Shown here: positions 26,471 to 33,522 of the stretch, in pieces
How the letters are laid out: every line of letters starts with the position of its first letter
Numbering within the stretch: the stretch's first letter is position 1
Assembly (NCBI GenBank): GCA_902770635.1
Contig: CACXTX010000022.1
Coordinates: 1 to 42,379 of the forward strand
From: an uncultured Prevotellaceae bacterium
GTDB lineage: Bacteria; Bacteroidota; Bacteroidia; Bacteroidales; Bacteroidaceae
Direction of reading: 5' to 3'
DNA length: 42,379 nt
Translations under genes and position numbers: made by a program
Notes under the pieces: generated by a model
Told to the model about the DNA's origin: nothing
Seen by the model: only the letters and a program-made list of their open reading frames with translations
Databases searched by the model: none

Positions 26471-27676
26471 ATGAATATCAAGAAAGTATTGTTATCTTGC
26501 CTGATGCTGGCTGGTGTCCTGTCTGTATCTGCACAGGAGGCTAAGACAGAGTATGTACACAATCCCTATTGGTACATACAGGTTCAGGGCGGTGCCCAGT
26601 ACACTCTTGGTGAGATAGATTTCAAGGATCTCATCTCTCCCAATGTACAGGTATCATTAGGTCGTCAGTTTACCCCCATCTTCGGTGCTCGTCTGTCAGT
26701 GAATGCTTGGCAGAGCCGTGCTGGTATTGAACTCAACTCATTCACCTATCCTAACGTATCAGGTGAGGGCGCACAGGGAACGACCACTGCTACCCGTCAG
26801 GGTGGTACCACTAAGTGGAAGTGGATGTACGTTGCTCCTGGCATCGATTTCACATTCAACCTCTCTAATATTATCTGTGGTTACAATCCTAACCGTATTT
26901 TCAACGTTAGTGCATTCATCGGTGGTGGTGCCAACATCGCTTGGGGTATGGATAAGGCTAGCAACTGGGACAATGATATTACTGCTCAGTACTTTGTTAA
27001 TACCTATGCTGAAACTGGTCAGCAGAATATTGACTACTATTGGACTGGCACAAAGGTTCGTGGTTATGGACGTGCAGGTATTACTGCTGACTTCCGTGTT
27101 AGCGAGGCTGTAAGCCTGGGTCTTGAGGTTAACGCCAATACCCTGAGCGACCACTATAATGGTAAGAAGGCTAACAACTGGGACTGGTATTTCAATGCCC
27201 TGGCTGGTATCAAGATCAACCTCGGTAAGACTCACACAACTCGCACCATCGAGGCTCCAAAGCCTGTTGAGCGCGTGGTTGAGAAGGTTGTCGAGAAGAT
27301 CATCGAGAAGCCATGTCCTCCCGTTGAGCCAACAAGTGCTGTAGTTGTTAAGGAACCATTCCGTCGTGACGTATTCTTCAGCATCAACAAGACTGCTGTT
27401 ACTAAGCAGGAGCAGGTTAAGGTGAAGGAAGTTGCTGACTACCTGAAGGCTAACCCCAATGCTACCGTAGAGGTAACTGGTTATGCTGACCGTGGTACAG
27501 GTAATCCTCGCATCAACAAGCGTCTCTCTGACCAGCGTGCAAAGTCTGTCTTCAACATGCTGACCAAGCAGTACAAGATTGCTGCTTCTCGCATCAAGGT
27601 AGATTCTAAGGGTGATACCATCCAGCCATTTGCTAAGGAGGTTGAAAACCGCGTAACTATCTGTATCGCTGAGTAA
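26471..27676 (+). CDS. OmpA-family outer membrane protein
   Basis: 401 residues. Seen: a signal peptide ending VSAQ (about 21 residues), an N-terminal beta-barrel of about 240 residues with alternating aromatic strands (YWYIQVQGGAQYTLGEIDF, WYFNALAGIKINL), a Pro/Glu/Val/Lys-rich hinge (RVVEKVVEKIIEKPCPPVEP), and a C-terminal OmpA peptidoglycan-binding domain from about 295 (FFSINKTAV, VEVTGYADRGTGNPRINKRLSDQRAKSVFNML). It anchors the outer membrane to peptidoglycan. Codon bias is strong as in the gene before it, with which it is co-transcribed; a strong terminator follows. Confidence 0.93.
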   Translation: MNIKKVLLSCLMLAGVLSVSAQEAKTEYVHNPYWYIQVQGGAQYTLGEIDFKDLISPNVQVSLGRQFTPIFGARLSVNAWQSRAGIELNSFTYPNVSGEGAQGTTTATRQGGTTKWKWMYVAPGIDFTFNLSNIICGYNPNRIFNVSAFIGGGANIAWGMDKASNWDNDITAQYFVNTYAETGQQNIDYYWTGTKVRGYGRAGITADFRVSEAVSLGLEVNANTLSDHYNGKKANNWDWYFNALAGIKINLGKTHTTRTIEAPKPVERVVEKVVEKIIEKPCPPVEPTSAVVVKEPFRRDVFFSINKTAVTKQEQVKVKEVADYLKANPNATVEVTGYADRGTGNPRINKRLSDQRAKSVFNMLTKQYKIAASRIKVDSKGDTIQPFAKEVENRVTICIAE

Positions 27677-27697
27677 CTAATTTAGAAATTAAATATG

Positions 27698-27737
27698 GAG
27701 CCTGGTTTTACGGTTTGACGTAGGCCAGGCTCTTTTT
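27698..27737 (+). terminator. Intrinsic terminator after ompA
   Basis: Stem GAGCCTGG (27698-27705) / CCAGGCTC (27725-27732), then TTTTT. Confidence 0.9.
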
Positions 27738-27754
27738 GACTAAACAATAGGTAT

Positions 27755-28915
27755 ATGAAAAGATTTTTATTTTATTTATTGGTATTGACTCCATTGTGCG
27801 TTTATGCGGATCTGCCTCCAACGGGTTATTATAGGATTCAAAATGCAAAGACTGACAGCTATTTGTTAATTGTTGATACAAAATCAGCAACAAATGCTCA
27901 AGACATCGCTAGTGGAAATGCCGATTTGGAGGCTATTTATATGATAGATGACTTTGAGGCTAATGTAGCTTATAATCCTGCTACAATTTGTTATATAGAG
28001 GCCTTTGGAGGAGGACAATACAACATTAGTGGACAAGGTCTTAACTTGTATAATATAGCTAGTCGTTTGTTTAATATTGACGAAGTGAACGCTCCGATAT
28101 ATCAAATCTATGCCGAGGTGTCAAATGGCCTTGTTAAAGTTAAGAGAAACTTGACTCATCCCACAGACAGATATGGTAAAAGTTTGTATCCAGGTATTGA
28201 CGGTTCAAATAAGAATTGGCGCATCCTTAGTGTTGATCAGAGTAGTTCACAGTATTTTGGCGTGGAGCCTGACGTGACAGCTGGAGAATATCATTGGGCT
28301 ACGATGTATGCCGGTTTTCCCTTTAAGGCATCCTCTTCTGATACTAAAATCTTCGTTGTTGATAAGATAGACAATGACTATGGTTGTGCTGTCATCAAGG
28401 AGGTAACAAACGTTCCAGCACAAACACCGGTTTTGTTTCGTTGTGCCTCTGCTTCTCCGTCTGATAATAAGTTAACTTTGCTTGCTCCAGATACGGAGAG
28501 CTCTACTGGGACTAATTATTTAATAGGTAATTACTATTGTAATGATGTAGATGATGCGGGGGCATTATATCCTCATCGCAATGTTACGCCCTTTAATGCA
28601 AATAACATGCGAATGCTAGGTGTAGATGCCAATGGAAATCCTGCTTTTGTTAAAGGTAGTGCAGATAATCTGGTGGTGAGTGTTGTTGATGGGAAATGGT
28701 ATTTGCCTGCCAATAAATGCTATTTGCCGGTAGGAAATAATGCTCCTGATGTTTTGAAGATACTTACATGGGAGGAGTATGTTACTGGCATTGAAGAAGT
28801 GACAACGTCTACGTCTGAAAGCAAGAAGGTAATCTACGACCTTCAGGGCCGCCGCGTACAGACTCCAGCAAAGGGCCTTTATATCGTAAATGGTAAAAAA
28901 GTCGTGATTAAGTGA
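27755..28915 (+). CDS. AT-rich secreted protein with C-terminal sorting-like motif
   Basis: 386 residues. Seen: a signal peptide MKRFLFYLLVLTPLCVYA, a first half starting LPPTGYYRIQNAKTDSYLLIV that resembles the opening of carbohydrate-binding (ricin/fascin-like) modules, a beta-rich middle, and a C-terminal YDLQGRRVQTPAKGLYIVNGKKVVIK, a motif common at the end of secreted Prevotella proteins and similar to type IX sorting domains. No catalytic motif is recognised. Codon use is clearly AT-richer (many ATA, TAT, TTA, AGT) than in the ompA operon just before it. I see no good promoter in the 17 bp between the ompA terminator and this start, so its transcription is unclear. Confidence 0.75.
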   Translation: MKRFLFYLLVLTPLCVYADLPPTGYYRIQNAKTDSYLLIVDTKSATNAQDIASGNADLEAIYMIDDFEANVAYNPATICYIEAFGGGQYNISGQGLNLYNIASRLFNIDEVNAPIYQIYAEVSNGLVKVKRNLTHPTDRYGKSLYPGIDGSNKNWRILSVDQSSSQYFGVEPDVTAGEYHWATMYAGFPFKASSSDTKIFVVDKIDNDYGCAVIKEVTNVPAQTPVLFRCASASPSDNKLTLLAPDTESSTGTNYLIGNYYCNDVDDAGALYPHRNVTPFNANNMRMLGVDANGNPAFVKGSADNLVVSVVDGKWYLPANKCYLPVGNNAPDVLKILTWEEYVTGIEEVTTSTSESKKVIYDLQGRRVQTPAKGLYIVNGKKVVIK

Positions 28916-28937
28916 GATCACTTGAAAGATTAATTAT

Positions 28938-28992
28938 AAAAATTGCTACCATTAAATCTTGCAATTGCGAGCATTAATGGTAGCAATTTTTT
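28938..28992 (+). terminator. Long intrinsic terminator
   Basis: An 18-bp stem, AAAAATTGCTACCATTAA paired with TTAATGGTAGCAATTTTT, ending in a T run; the loop is about 18 nt. Because of the A run on the other side it can work on both strands. Confidence 0.9.
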
Positions 28993-29011
28993 CCCTTAAT
29001 GGTTGTTCTTA

Positions 29012-29116
29012 AATACTTTCGGAGTATTTTGCAATACTTTCGGAGTATTTTATAATAACCCTGCCTTATTGAGCAATAACCCTGCCTTATTGAGCAATAA
29101 CCCTGCCTTATTGAAC
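29012..29116. repeat. Array of five 21-bp hairpin units, two sequence types
   Basis: Exactly 5 x 21 bp, contiguous. Units 1-2 (29012-29053) have the core AATACTTTCGGAGTATT; units 3-5 (29054-29116) have the core AATAACCCTGCCTTATT. Each core is 17 nt with complementary ends (AATACT/AGTATT or AATAA/TTATT), followed by a 4-nt spacer. The array ends 2 bp from the stop codon of the convergent minus-strand gene. Confidence 0.9.
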
Positions 29117-29118
29117 GT

Positions 29119-30096
29119 TTAGAATATCGTGCGGGTAATACGGAGATTGATGACCGGATAAACCTTGATACCCTTTACAAATTTAACATACGAACCGACC
29201 TTGCCGCCGATATCCTCTACATCCTTAGCCAGATCGATGCCTTCGTGGGTCATGATGCTGGGTGTTCCCCCCCAAAACATGACACCGGCGTCGAAACCAA
29301 TGTGGTATTTGTCGTTATTCTTAATGAGACGGCCCTCGTAGCCAAAGCCTAAGTAGGGCTTGAAGCTGTTGGCACGAGCATCTGCATAAACCATGCTGTT
29401 CTCGTTAGGCTCCATATAGTAAGTTTCGCCTTTTTTGTGTTCTACACCATAGACGTCTGTCACGTCGTGGCTGAACTTGCCAAGGGGAATACCCATGCGA
29501 CCCATGTTGATAATACGCTGTCTTATATTGTCGTCAAATGACACTTCACCTATACCTTCTATTGTCATAATGGGTTCGTCATAATAGGCACAATCCCACA
29601 GATGGTTGTACATACCTACAGCAAACAAAGAGGGGGAATCCTCCTGTGCATTGACAGCCTCGGCAATCTTTGAGGGTCCCCAGTGGAAACCGGCAGTAAT
29701 GTGCCAGTGCTTGTTCTTGAAAGGATAGACATCTACGAGGAATTTGAAATTCCACATGGTGGGTTTGCCCTTCATCGTGACATTCTGGTCGACCTTGAAA
29801 CCAGTTAGCCCATACAGCATTTCCGCCATGCGGTCGAAAGTTGAGCCAGTAGGAAGTCCTGCGTCATCGAACGACTCCACATTAAAGTGCATATCGTAGT
29901 TAAAGCGAGGCATCACCTCGAAACCGGTGCGCAGTTTCACCATCTCATGAACAGGCATGGCTACATCGAAGCCAATACCGGTAGTTCCCAGTGTTACACC
30001 GAAGTCGAGCTGCTTGAACGGCTTAAACGTTTTCTCCTGTGCTTGAGTGGTACAGAGACAGCAAGCTAAAGCTATAGAAATAACGATTCTTTTCAT
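29119..30096 (-). CDS. Outer membrane beta-barrel protein
   Basis: 325 residues from the ATG at 30096, chosen because the signal peptide MKRIVISIALACCLCTTQAQ begins there; an upstream in-frame start would put 15 residues before it. Seen: after the signal, QLDFGVTLGTTGIGFDVAMPV and regularly spaced amphipathic strands (VKLRTGFEVMPRF, MWNFKFLVDVYPF, WHITAGFHWG, FKPYLGFGYEGRLI, YHIGFDAGVMFWGG) ending with an aromatic residue (VYPVINLRITRTIF), the usual barrel end signal. Function unknown. It has its own consensus promoter, divergent from the next barrel gene; the 21-bp hairpin array follows its stop. Confidence 0.8.
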   Translation of the reverse strand: MKRIVISIALACCLCTTQAQEKTFKPFKQLDFGVTLGTTGIGFDVAMPVHEMVKLRTGFEVMPRFNYDMHFNVESFDDAGLPTGSTFDRMAEMLYGLTGFKVDQNVTMKGKPTMWNFKFLVDVYPFKNKHWHITAGFHWGPSKIAEAVNAQEDSPSLFAVGMYNHLWDCAYYDEPIMTIEGIGEVSFDDNIRQRIINMGRMGIPLGKFSHDVTDVYGVEHKKGETYYMEPNENSMVYADARANSFKPYLGFGYEGRLIKNNDKYHIGFDAGVMFWGGTPSIMTHEGIDLAKDVEDIGGKVGSYVKFVKGIKVYPVINLRITRTIF

Positions 30097-30127
30097 ATTC
30101 TTTTTATATACATATTTAATTTCGTTG

Positions 30128-30158
30128 CAAAAGTAGGACAAAAAAGCGAAATAACCAA
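30128..30158 (-). promoter_or_regulatory. Promoter of the minus-strand beta-barrel gene
   Basis: On the minus strand, TTG (complement of 30156-30158), a 20-bp spacer, TACTTTTG (complement of 30128-30135). The leader is about 26 nt. Confidence 0.75.
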
Positions 30159-30166
30159 TAAAATAC

Positions 30167-30197
30167 TTTGTTTTTCTGATTTATTTGCTTATTTTTG
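30167..30197 (+). promoter_or_regulatory. Promoter of the plus-strand beta-barrel gene
   Basis: TTTG (30167-30170), a 19-bp spacer, TATTTTTG (30190-30197). It is divergent from the promoter of the minus-strand barrel gene; the -33 boxes are about 9 bp apart. Confidence 0.75.
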
Positions 30198-30214
30198 CAA
30201 GGCAAAGAAGTTAG

Positions 30215-30973
30215 ATGTATATGAATATGATGAGAAAATTCATGCTGTTGCTGGCCTTTGTAGGCCTGTCTGCTACAGCAATGGCTCAAGACAGCCAGTG
30301 GTTTGTGCAGACCAACTTTACGTGGAATGCTTGGTATGGAGTAGGCGATAAGTCGCTTGTGGCTCCTTTTCATAAATTCCCTGGTGGTGGGGGCGACGGT
30401 CATACTGGCTGGGGTATCTCGCTGGCTGGTGGCCGTTGGATGACTTCTGTTTTGGCTCTGCGTACCAAGCTGAACCTGTGGCAGATGGGAACCAAGAGTG
30501 ACGACGGGCAGAAGGCTGACAAATACTGGACGCTGAACGAACAGGTGTTGTTCAATCTTAGCAGTCTGTTGTTAGGACACGATCCCTATCGTTTCTGGAA
30601 TTTCATCCCTTACATCGGAGCAGGTGTTTCCCGCAATATGTCTGAGGCTCATTATACCAGTGACCTCAGCTTCGGTATTCTGAACACTTTCCGACTGACA
30701 CCCAAGCTGGCAGCCAACTTCGAGATAGGATGGAACAGCTATGAGGGGAATGGTGGTATAGCCTTGAAAGACCGTTTGCAACAGATAACCTTCGAGTTTG
30801 GTGTTACTTGGTGCTTTGGCACGTCAAAAGCCAGCAAGAAGGCAAATGCTGATGCTATCGAGTCGCTCTCGCAGGGTGAGATTGATGCCTTGAATGCCCA
30901 GTTGGCAGATATGGAAGCCGAGAACGAACAGTTGCGCAAGGAGTTGGAAGAGGCAAAAAAAGGGGGAAAATAG
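30215..30973 (+). CDS. Beta-barrel protein with C-terminal coiled coil, no OmpA domain
   Basis: 252 residues; starts at 30221, 30227 or 30230 are also possible. Seen: a signal peptide ending ATAMAQ, then a barrel very like the N-terminal half of Prevotella OmpA proteins (WFVQTNFTWNAWYGVGD, WGISLAGGRWMTSVLALRTKLNLWQ, NFIPYIGAGVSRNM, TFEFGVTWCFG) and a final segment of about 40 residues that is a coiled coil (EIDALNAQLADMEAENEQLRKELEEAKKGGK). Related proteins continue into a peptidoglycan-binding OmpA domain; here the gene stops after A7-G5-A4 with no such domain in any frame, because the tRNA promoter begins 30 bp later. Function unknown; perhaps trimeric or a shortened paralogue. Confidence 0.8.
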   Translation: MYMNMMRKFMLLLAFVGLSATAMAQDSQWFVQTNFTWNAWYGVGDKSLVAPFHKFPGGGGDGHTGWGISLAGGRWMTSVLALRTKLNLWQMGTKSDDGQKADKYWTLNEQVLFNLSSLLLGHDPYRFWNFIPYIGAGVSRNMSEAHYTSDLSFGILNTFRLTPKLAANFEIGWNSYEGNGGIALKDRLQQITFEFGVTWCFGTSKASKKANADAIESLSQGEIDALNAQLADMEAENEQLRKELEEAKKGGK

Positions 30974-31002
30974 ATGAATTTTTGAAAAAAGTGGTGCAAA
31001 AG

Positions 31003-31034
31003 TTTGGCAGTTTCGAAAAATTGCCGTACCTTTG
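31003..31034 (+). promoter_or_regulatory. Promoter of tRNA-Val copy 1
   Basis: TTTG (31003-31006), a 20-bp spacer, TACCTTTG (31027-31034), 20 bp before the tRNA. Confidence 0.85.
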
Positions 31035-31054
31035 CACTCGCTTTTGAAAAGCAA

Positions 31055-31129
31055 GGGCGCTTAGCTCAGCTGGTTTAGAGCATCTGCCTTACAAGCAGAG
31101 GGTCGGGGGTTCGAATCCCTCAGCGCCCA
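31055..31129 (+). tRNA. tRNA-Val (anticodon TAC), copy 1
   Basis: 75 nt. Acceptor arms GGGCGCT (31055-31061) and AGCGCCC (31122-31128), D arm GCTC...GAGC, anticodon stem TCTGC/GCAGA with loop CTTACAA (anticodon TAC), T loop TTCGAAT, discriminator A. No CCA encoded. Identical to copy 2. Confidence 0.97.
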
Positions 31130-31133
31130 CAAA

Positions 31134-31157
31134 GAAAGTTTTCGGAACTTTTTTTTT
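31134..31157 (+). terminator. Terminator of tRNA-Val copy 1
   Basis: A short stem GAAAGTT / AACTTTT around TTCGG, then a run of T to 31157. Confidence 0.75.
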
Positions 31158-31195
31158 GTGTTAAATATCAAAAAATAACAATGACGGCAGTAAAT

Positions 31196-31237
31196 TTTTC
31201 ACTTTTGACTTTTCGCTTTTCGTTTTTCGCTTTTCAC
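31196..31237 (+). repeat. 7-bp repeat array before a TACCTTTG box
   Basis: Six contiguous units of the form TTTTCAC (variants TTTTGAC, TTTTCGC, TTTTCGT). TACCTTTG follows 10 bp later at 31248-31255. Confidence 0.85.
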
Positions 31238-31247
31238 TTATTCTTAC

Positions 31248-31255
31248 TACCTTTG
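31248..31255 (+). promoter_or_regulatory. Additional -7-like box upstream of the paaK module
   Basis: TACCTTTG placed after the 7-bp array, like the boxes at guaB and asd. It may give a second, longer paaK transcript. Confidence 0.4.
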
Positions 31256-31260
31256 ACCTT

Positions 31261-31342
31261 TGGTCTTAGGTAGGTTGCATCATGGAAATGAAAATAAATC
31301 TAAATTTATTTTGCATTTCGCTCGATTTGCACTACCTTTGCA
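31261..31342 (+). repeat. Duplicated promoter module, copy A
   Basis: 82 bp nearly identical to 33523-33604 (a few changes, mostly around 31275-31283). It carries an inverted repeat (31285-31319) and the promoter of the paaK gene. Translated, it gives an open frame with GRLHHGNENKSKF, which is not a real protein. Confidence 0.85.
31285..31340 (+). promoter_or_regulatory. paaK promoter with inverted repeat over the -33 box
   Basis: Arms GAAATGAAAATAAAT (from 31285) and ATTTATTTTGCATTTC (to 31319) pair with one bulge. TTTTG (31309-31313) lies in the right arm and is 19 bp before TACCTTTG (31333-31340). Confidence 0.75.
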
Positions 31343-31388
31343 TCAACACAACAACTTAACAAAAGGAATAAAAAACGGAAAACAAAGA

Positions 31389-32690
31389 ATGATTTGGAAT
31401 GAAACCATGGAGTGCATGGATCGCGAGCAACTGCGCGAGATTCAGAGCAGCCGACTGAAAAAGATGGCGGAGTATGTATATCATAATACCCCGTTCTATC
31501 GTAAAAAGTTCCAGGAGATGGGACTCGAACCCGGTGATATCAAGTCGATTGATGATATCACCAAGTTACCTTTTACCAACAAGCTCGACTTGCGCGACAA
31601 CTATCCTTTCGGATTGGCTGCCGTCCCCATGTCGCAGATTGTTCGTATCCACGCATCGAGTGGTACGACGGGTAAACCCGTTGTTGTGTTGTACACTCGC
31701 AAAGACCTTGCTATGTGGGCAGAGGCCATCTCGCGTGCCTTTACAGCCTATGGCGCCACGAAGGATGATATCTTCCAGGTGGCTTACGGCTATGGCTTGT
31801 TTACGGGTGGACTGGGTGCTCACGATGGCGCCACGAATATCGGTGCCAGTGTGATTCCCATTTCGAGTGGTAACACGCAGAAGCAGATGACGCTGATGCA
31901 CGATTTTGGAACAACAGTGCTGTGCTGTACCCCCAGCTATGGACTTTTCTTAGGTGAAGCCATGCAGGAGTGCGAGTGGTCCAGAGATGAATTTAAACTG
32001 AAGATCGGTGCCTTTGGTGCCGAGCCGTGGACGGAGGAGATGCGCAAGAAACTGGAACAGTCGCTGGGCATCAAGGCCTACGACATCTACGGTCTGTCGG
32101 AGATTGCTGGTCCTGGCGTGGGTTATGAGTGCCAACACCAGTGTGGTACTCACCTGAACGAGGACTATTTCTATCCTGAAATCCTGAATCCTGAGACCGG
32201 CGAGCCCATGCCTGAAGGACAACTGGGCGAATTGACCTTTACGCACTTGACAAAGGAGGGTATGCCGCTGTTGCGCTATCGGACCCACGACTTGACGGCG
32301 TTGCACTACGACAAGTGTAAGTGCGGTCGTACATTGGTGCGCATGGACCGTATTCTGGGCCGTTGCGACGATATGCTCATCATCCGCGGCGTCAACGTAT
32401 TCCCGTCGCAGATTGAGGATGTCATCCTGAAACAAGAGGAGTTCGAACCTCACTTCTTCCTGACCGTTGACCGCGTGAACAATACTGATACCTCGGAGTT
32501 GAAGGTGGAGGTGAAGGAAGAGTACTTTACGGACGACATGGCCACGATGGTAGGTCTGCAGAAGAAACTGGAAGGCGAACTTCGTAGCGTTATCGGCCTC
32601 GGATTCAAGGTGAAGCTGGTAGAGCCCAAGGCTATAGAACGCTCTGAGGGCAAAGCCAAGCGTGTGAATGACAAACGTAAATTTAAATAA
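31389..32690 (+). CDS. paaK: Phenylacetate-CoA ligase (PaaK-like)
   Basis: 433 residues from the ATG at 31389; upstream in-frame codons belong to the repeat module and promoter. An adenylate-forming ligase that makes an aryl-CoA thioester (phenylacetate or an indole analogue) from acid, ATP and CoA. Seen: EQLREIQSSRLKKMAEYVYHNTPFYRKKF, the ATP motif SSGTTGKPVVV at about 88-98, YGLSEIAGPGVGYEC, and the C-terminal DMLIIRGVNVFPSQIED. Family length is about 430. It is followed 6 bp later by an ACT-domain gene. In Bacteroidales this pair is usually close to iorAB for aromatic 2-oxo-acid metabolism, but those genes are not here. Confidence 0.92.
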   Translation: MIWNETMECMDREQLREIQSSRLKKMAEYVYHNTPFYRKKFQEMGLEPGDIKSIDDITKLPFTNKLDLRDNYPFGLAAVPMSQIVRIHASSGTTGKPVVVLYTRKDLAMWAEAISRAFTAYGATKDDIFQVAYGYGLFTGGLGAHDGATNIGASVIPISSGNTQKQMTLMHDFGTTVLCCTPSYGLFLGEAMQECEWSRDEFKLKIGAFGAEPWTEEMRKKLEQSLGIKAYDIYGLSEIAGPGVGYECQHQCGTHLNEDYFYPEILNPETGEPMPEGQLGELTFTHLTKEGMPLLRYRTHDLTALHYDKCKCGRTLVRMDRILGRCDDMLIIRGVNVFPSQIEDVILKQEEFEPHFFLTVDRVNNTDTSELKVEVKEEYFTDDMATMVGLQKKLEGELRSVIGLGFKVKLVEPKAIERSEGKAKRVNDKRKFK

Positions 32691-32696
32691 AAGATT

Positions 32697-33122
32697 ATGT
32701 TAGCTAAACAATTATCAATTTTCCTGGAGAATAAGTCGGGCAGACTGACAGAAGTCACCGACGTGTTGGGCAATGCGGGCGTCAACCTCTCAGCCATGAG
32801 TATTGCCGATAATTCTGATTTCGGTATCCTGCGATGCATTGTCAGCGATCCTGAAAAGGCCTATCAGGTACTGAAGGCAGCTCACTTTGCTGTGAAGATT
32901 ACCGATGTCATCGGTTTCACTTGTCCTAATACCAGTGGCTCGCTGGCCAAGGTGCTGAAACATCTTTCGGAGAACGGTGTGTTCATCGAGTATATGTATT
33001 CCTTTGCCAATGGCGATGTAGCTACTGTGGTAATCCGTCCTACCGACCTGGAGAGCTGTGAGCGTATCCTTGCCGAGAAGAAGGTGGATTTGTTGGCCGA
33101 CAGCGACCTCTATCGCCTGTAA
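32697..33122 (+). CDS. Tandem ACT-domain protein
   Basis: 141 residues made of two ACT domains: residues 1-70 (LAKQLSIFLENKSGRLTEVTDVLGNAGVNLSAMSIADNSDFGILRCIVSDP) and about 71-141 (VIGFTCPNTSGSLAKVLKHLSENGVFIEYMYSF). ACT domains bind small ligands, mostly amino acids, and regulate enzymes. Placed 6 bp after paaK, it probably senses an aromatic amino acid or related ligand and may control that pathway; this is inference from context. No catalytic domain. No clear single terminator follows; instead there is a cluster of small hairpins. Confidence 0.85.
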   Translation: MLAKQLSIFLENKSGRLTEVTDVLGNAGVNLSAMSIADNSDFGILRCIVSDPEKAYQVLKAAHFAVKITDVIGFTCPNTSGSLAKVLKHLSENGVFIEYMYSFANGDVATVVIRPTDLESCERILAEKKVDLLADSDLYRL

Positions 33123-33127
33123 GCCTC

Positions 33128-33210
33128 AAATGGGAAATGAGAACTCGACCTTTGGTCGCTTTCTTGCTAAGGCAAGCGTCACCCTTCGGGATGCCGAGCG
33201 GTACCTATAG
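33128..33210. repeat. Cluster of small palindromes after the ACT gene
   Basis: After two 7-bp units (AAATGGG, AAATGAG, 33128-33141) come CGACCTTTGGTCG (33146-33158), CTTGCTAAGGCAAG (33163-33176), CCCTTCGGG (33182-33190) and CCTATAGG near 33204-33211. Several hairpins close together resemble a REP-like or mosaic element. Confidence 0.6.
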
Positions 33211-33216
33211 GTCAAA

Positions 33217-33328
33217 GAATGAGTAATGAGAAATGTAAATGAAAAGATGACGAAATGAAGGTTGTATTGTTAAACAATGCTAATAAACTGATAATTTCTC
33301 ATTTCTCATTTCTCATTTCTCATTTTTC
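33217..33328. repeat. Opposed 7-bp repeat arrays before tRNA-Val copy 2
   Basis: The left array, GAATGAG, TAATGAG, AAATGTA (33217-33237), is partly complementary to the right array, ATTTCTC x4 plus ATTTTTC (33294-33328). The right array ends 4 bp before the TACCTTTG of the tRNA. The 55 bp between (33238-33293) hold no gene. Confidence 0.8.
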
Positions 33329-33332
33329 TTTG

Positions 33333-33340
33333 TACCTTTG
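33333..33340 (+). promoter_or_regulatory. -7 box of tRNA-Val copy 2
   Basis: TACCTTTG followed by CACTCGCTTT as in copy 1. The -33 position lies in the 7-bp array, with no TTG. Confidence 0.75.
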
Positions 33341-33360
33341 CACTCGCTTTCAAAAAGCAG

Positions 33361-33435
33361 GGGCGCTTAGCTCAGCTGGTTTAGAGCATCTGCCTTACAA
33401 GCAGAGGGTCGGGGGTTCGAATCCCTCAGCGCCCA
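33361..33435 (+). tRNA. tRNA-Val (anticodon TAC), copy 2
   Basis: 75 nt, base-for-base identical to copy 1 (31055-31129), 2306 bp downstream. Anticodon TAC, reading GUA. No CCA encoded. Confidence 0.97.
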
Positions 33436-33442
33436 CTACGAA

Positions 33443-33473
33443 GGAGTTCCAAAATATTTTGGGACTCTTTTTT
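33443..33473 (+). terminator. Terminator of tRNA-Val copy 2
   Basis: Stem GGAGTTCCAAAA / TTTTGGGACTC with a G-T pair, then TTTTTT. The hairpin sequence differs from that of copy 1. Confidence 0.8.
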
Positions 33474-33522
33474 GTTAAATATCAAAAAATAACATTGATA
33501 GCAGTAAATTGGCTTTCCCCTT

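Noticed and set aside
29012-29116. CRISPR array
   Set aside because: Units are contiguous 21-mers with only 4-nt spacers, no unique spacers of 30 bp or more and no cas genes.
30950-30973. Programmed frameshift at A7-G5 in the barrel gene
   Set aside because: The other frames downstream end quickly and contain no OmpA domain, so a shift would not add a useful product.
31260-31388. N-terminal extension of PaaK
   Set aside because: It would start inside the repeat module and include the promoter; the family N-terminus fits the ATG at 31389.
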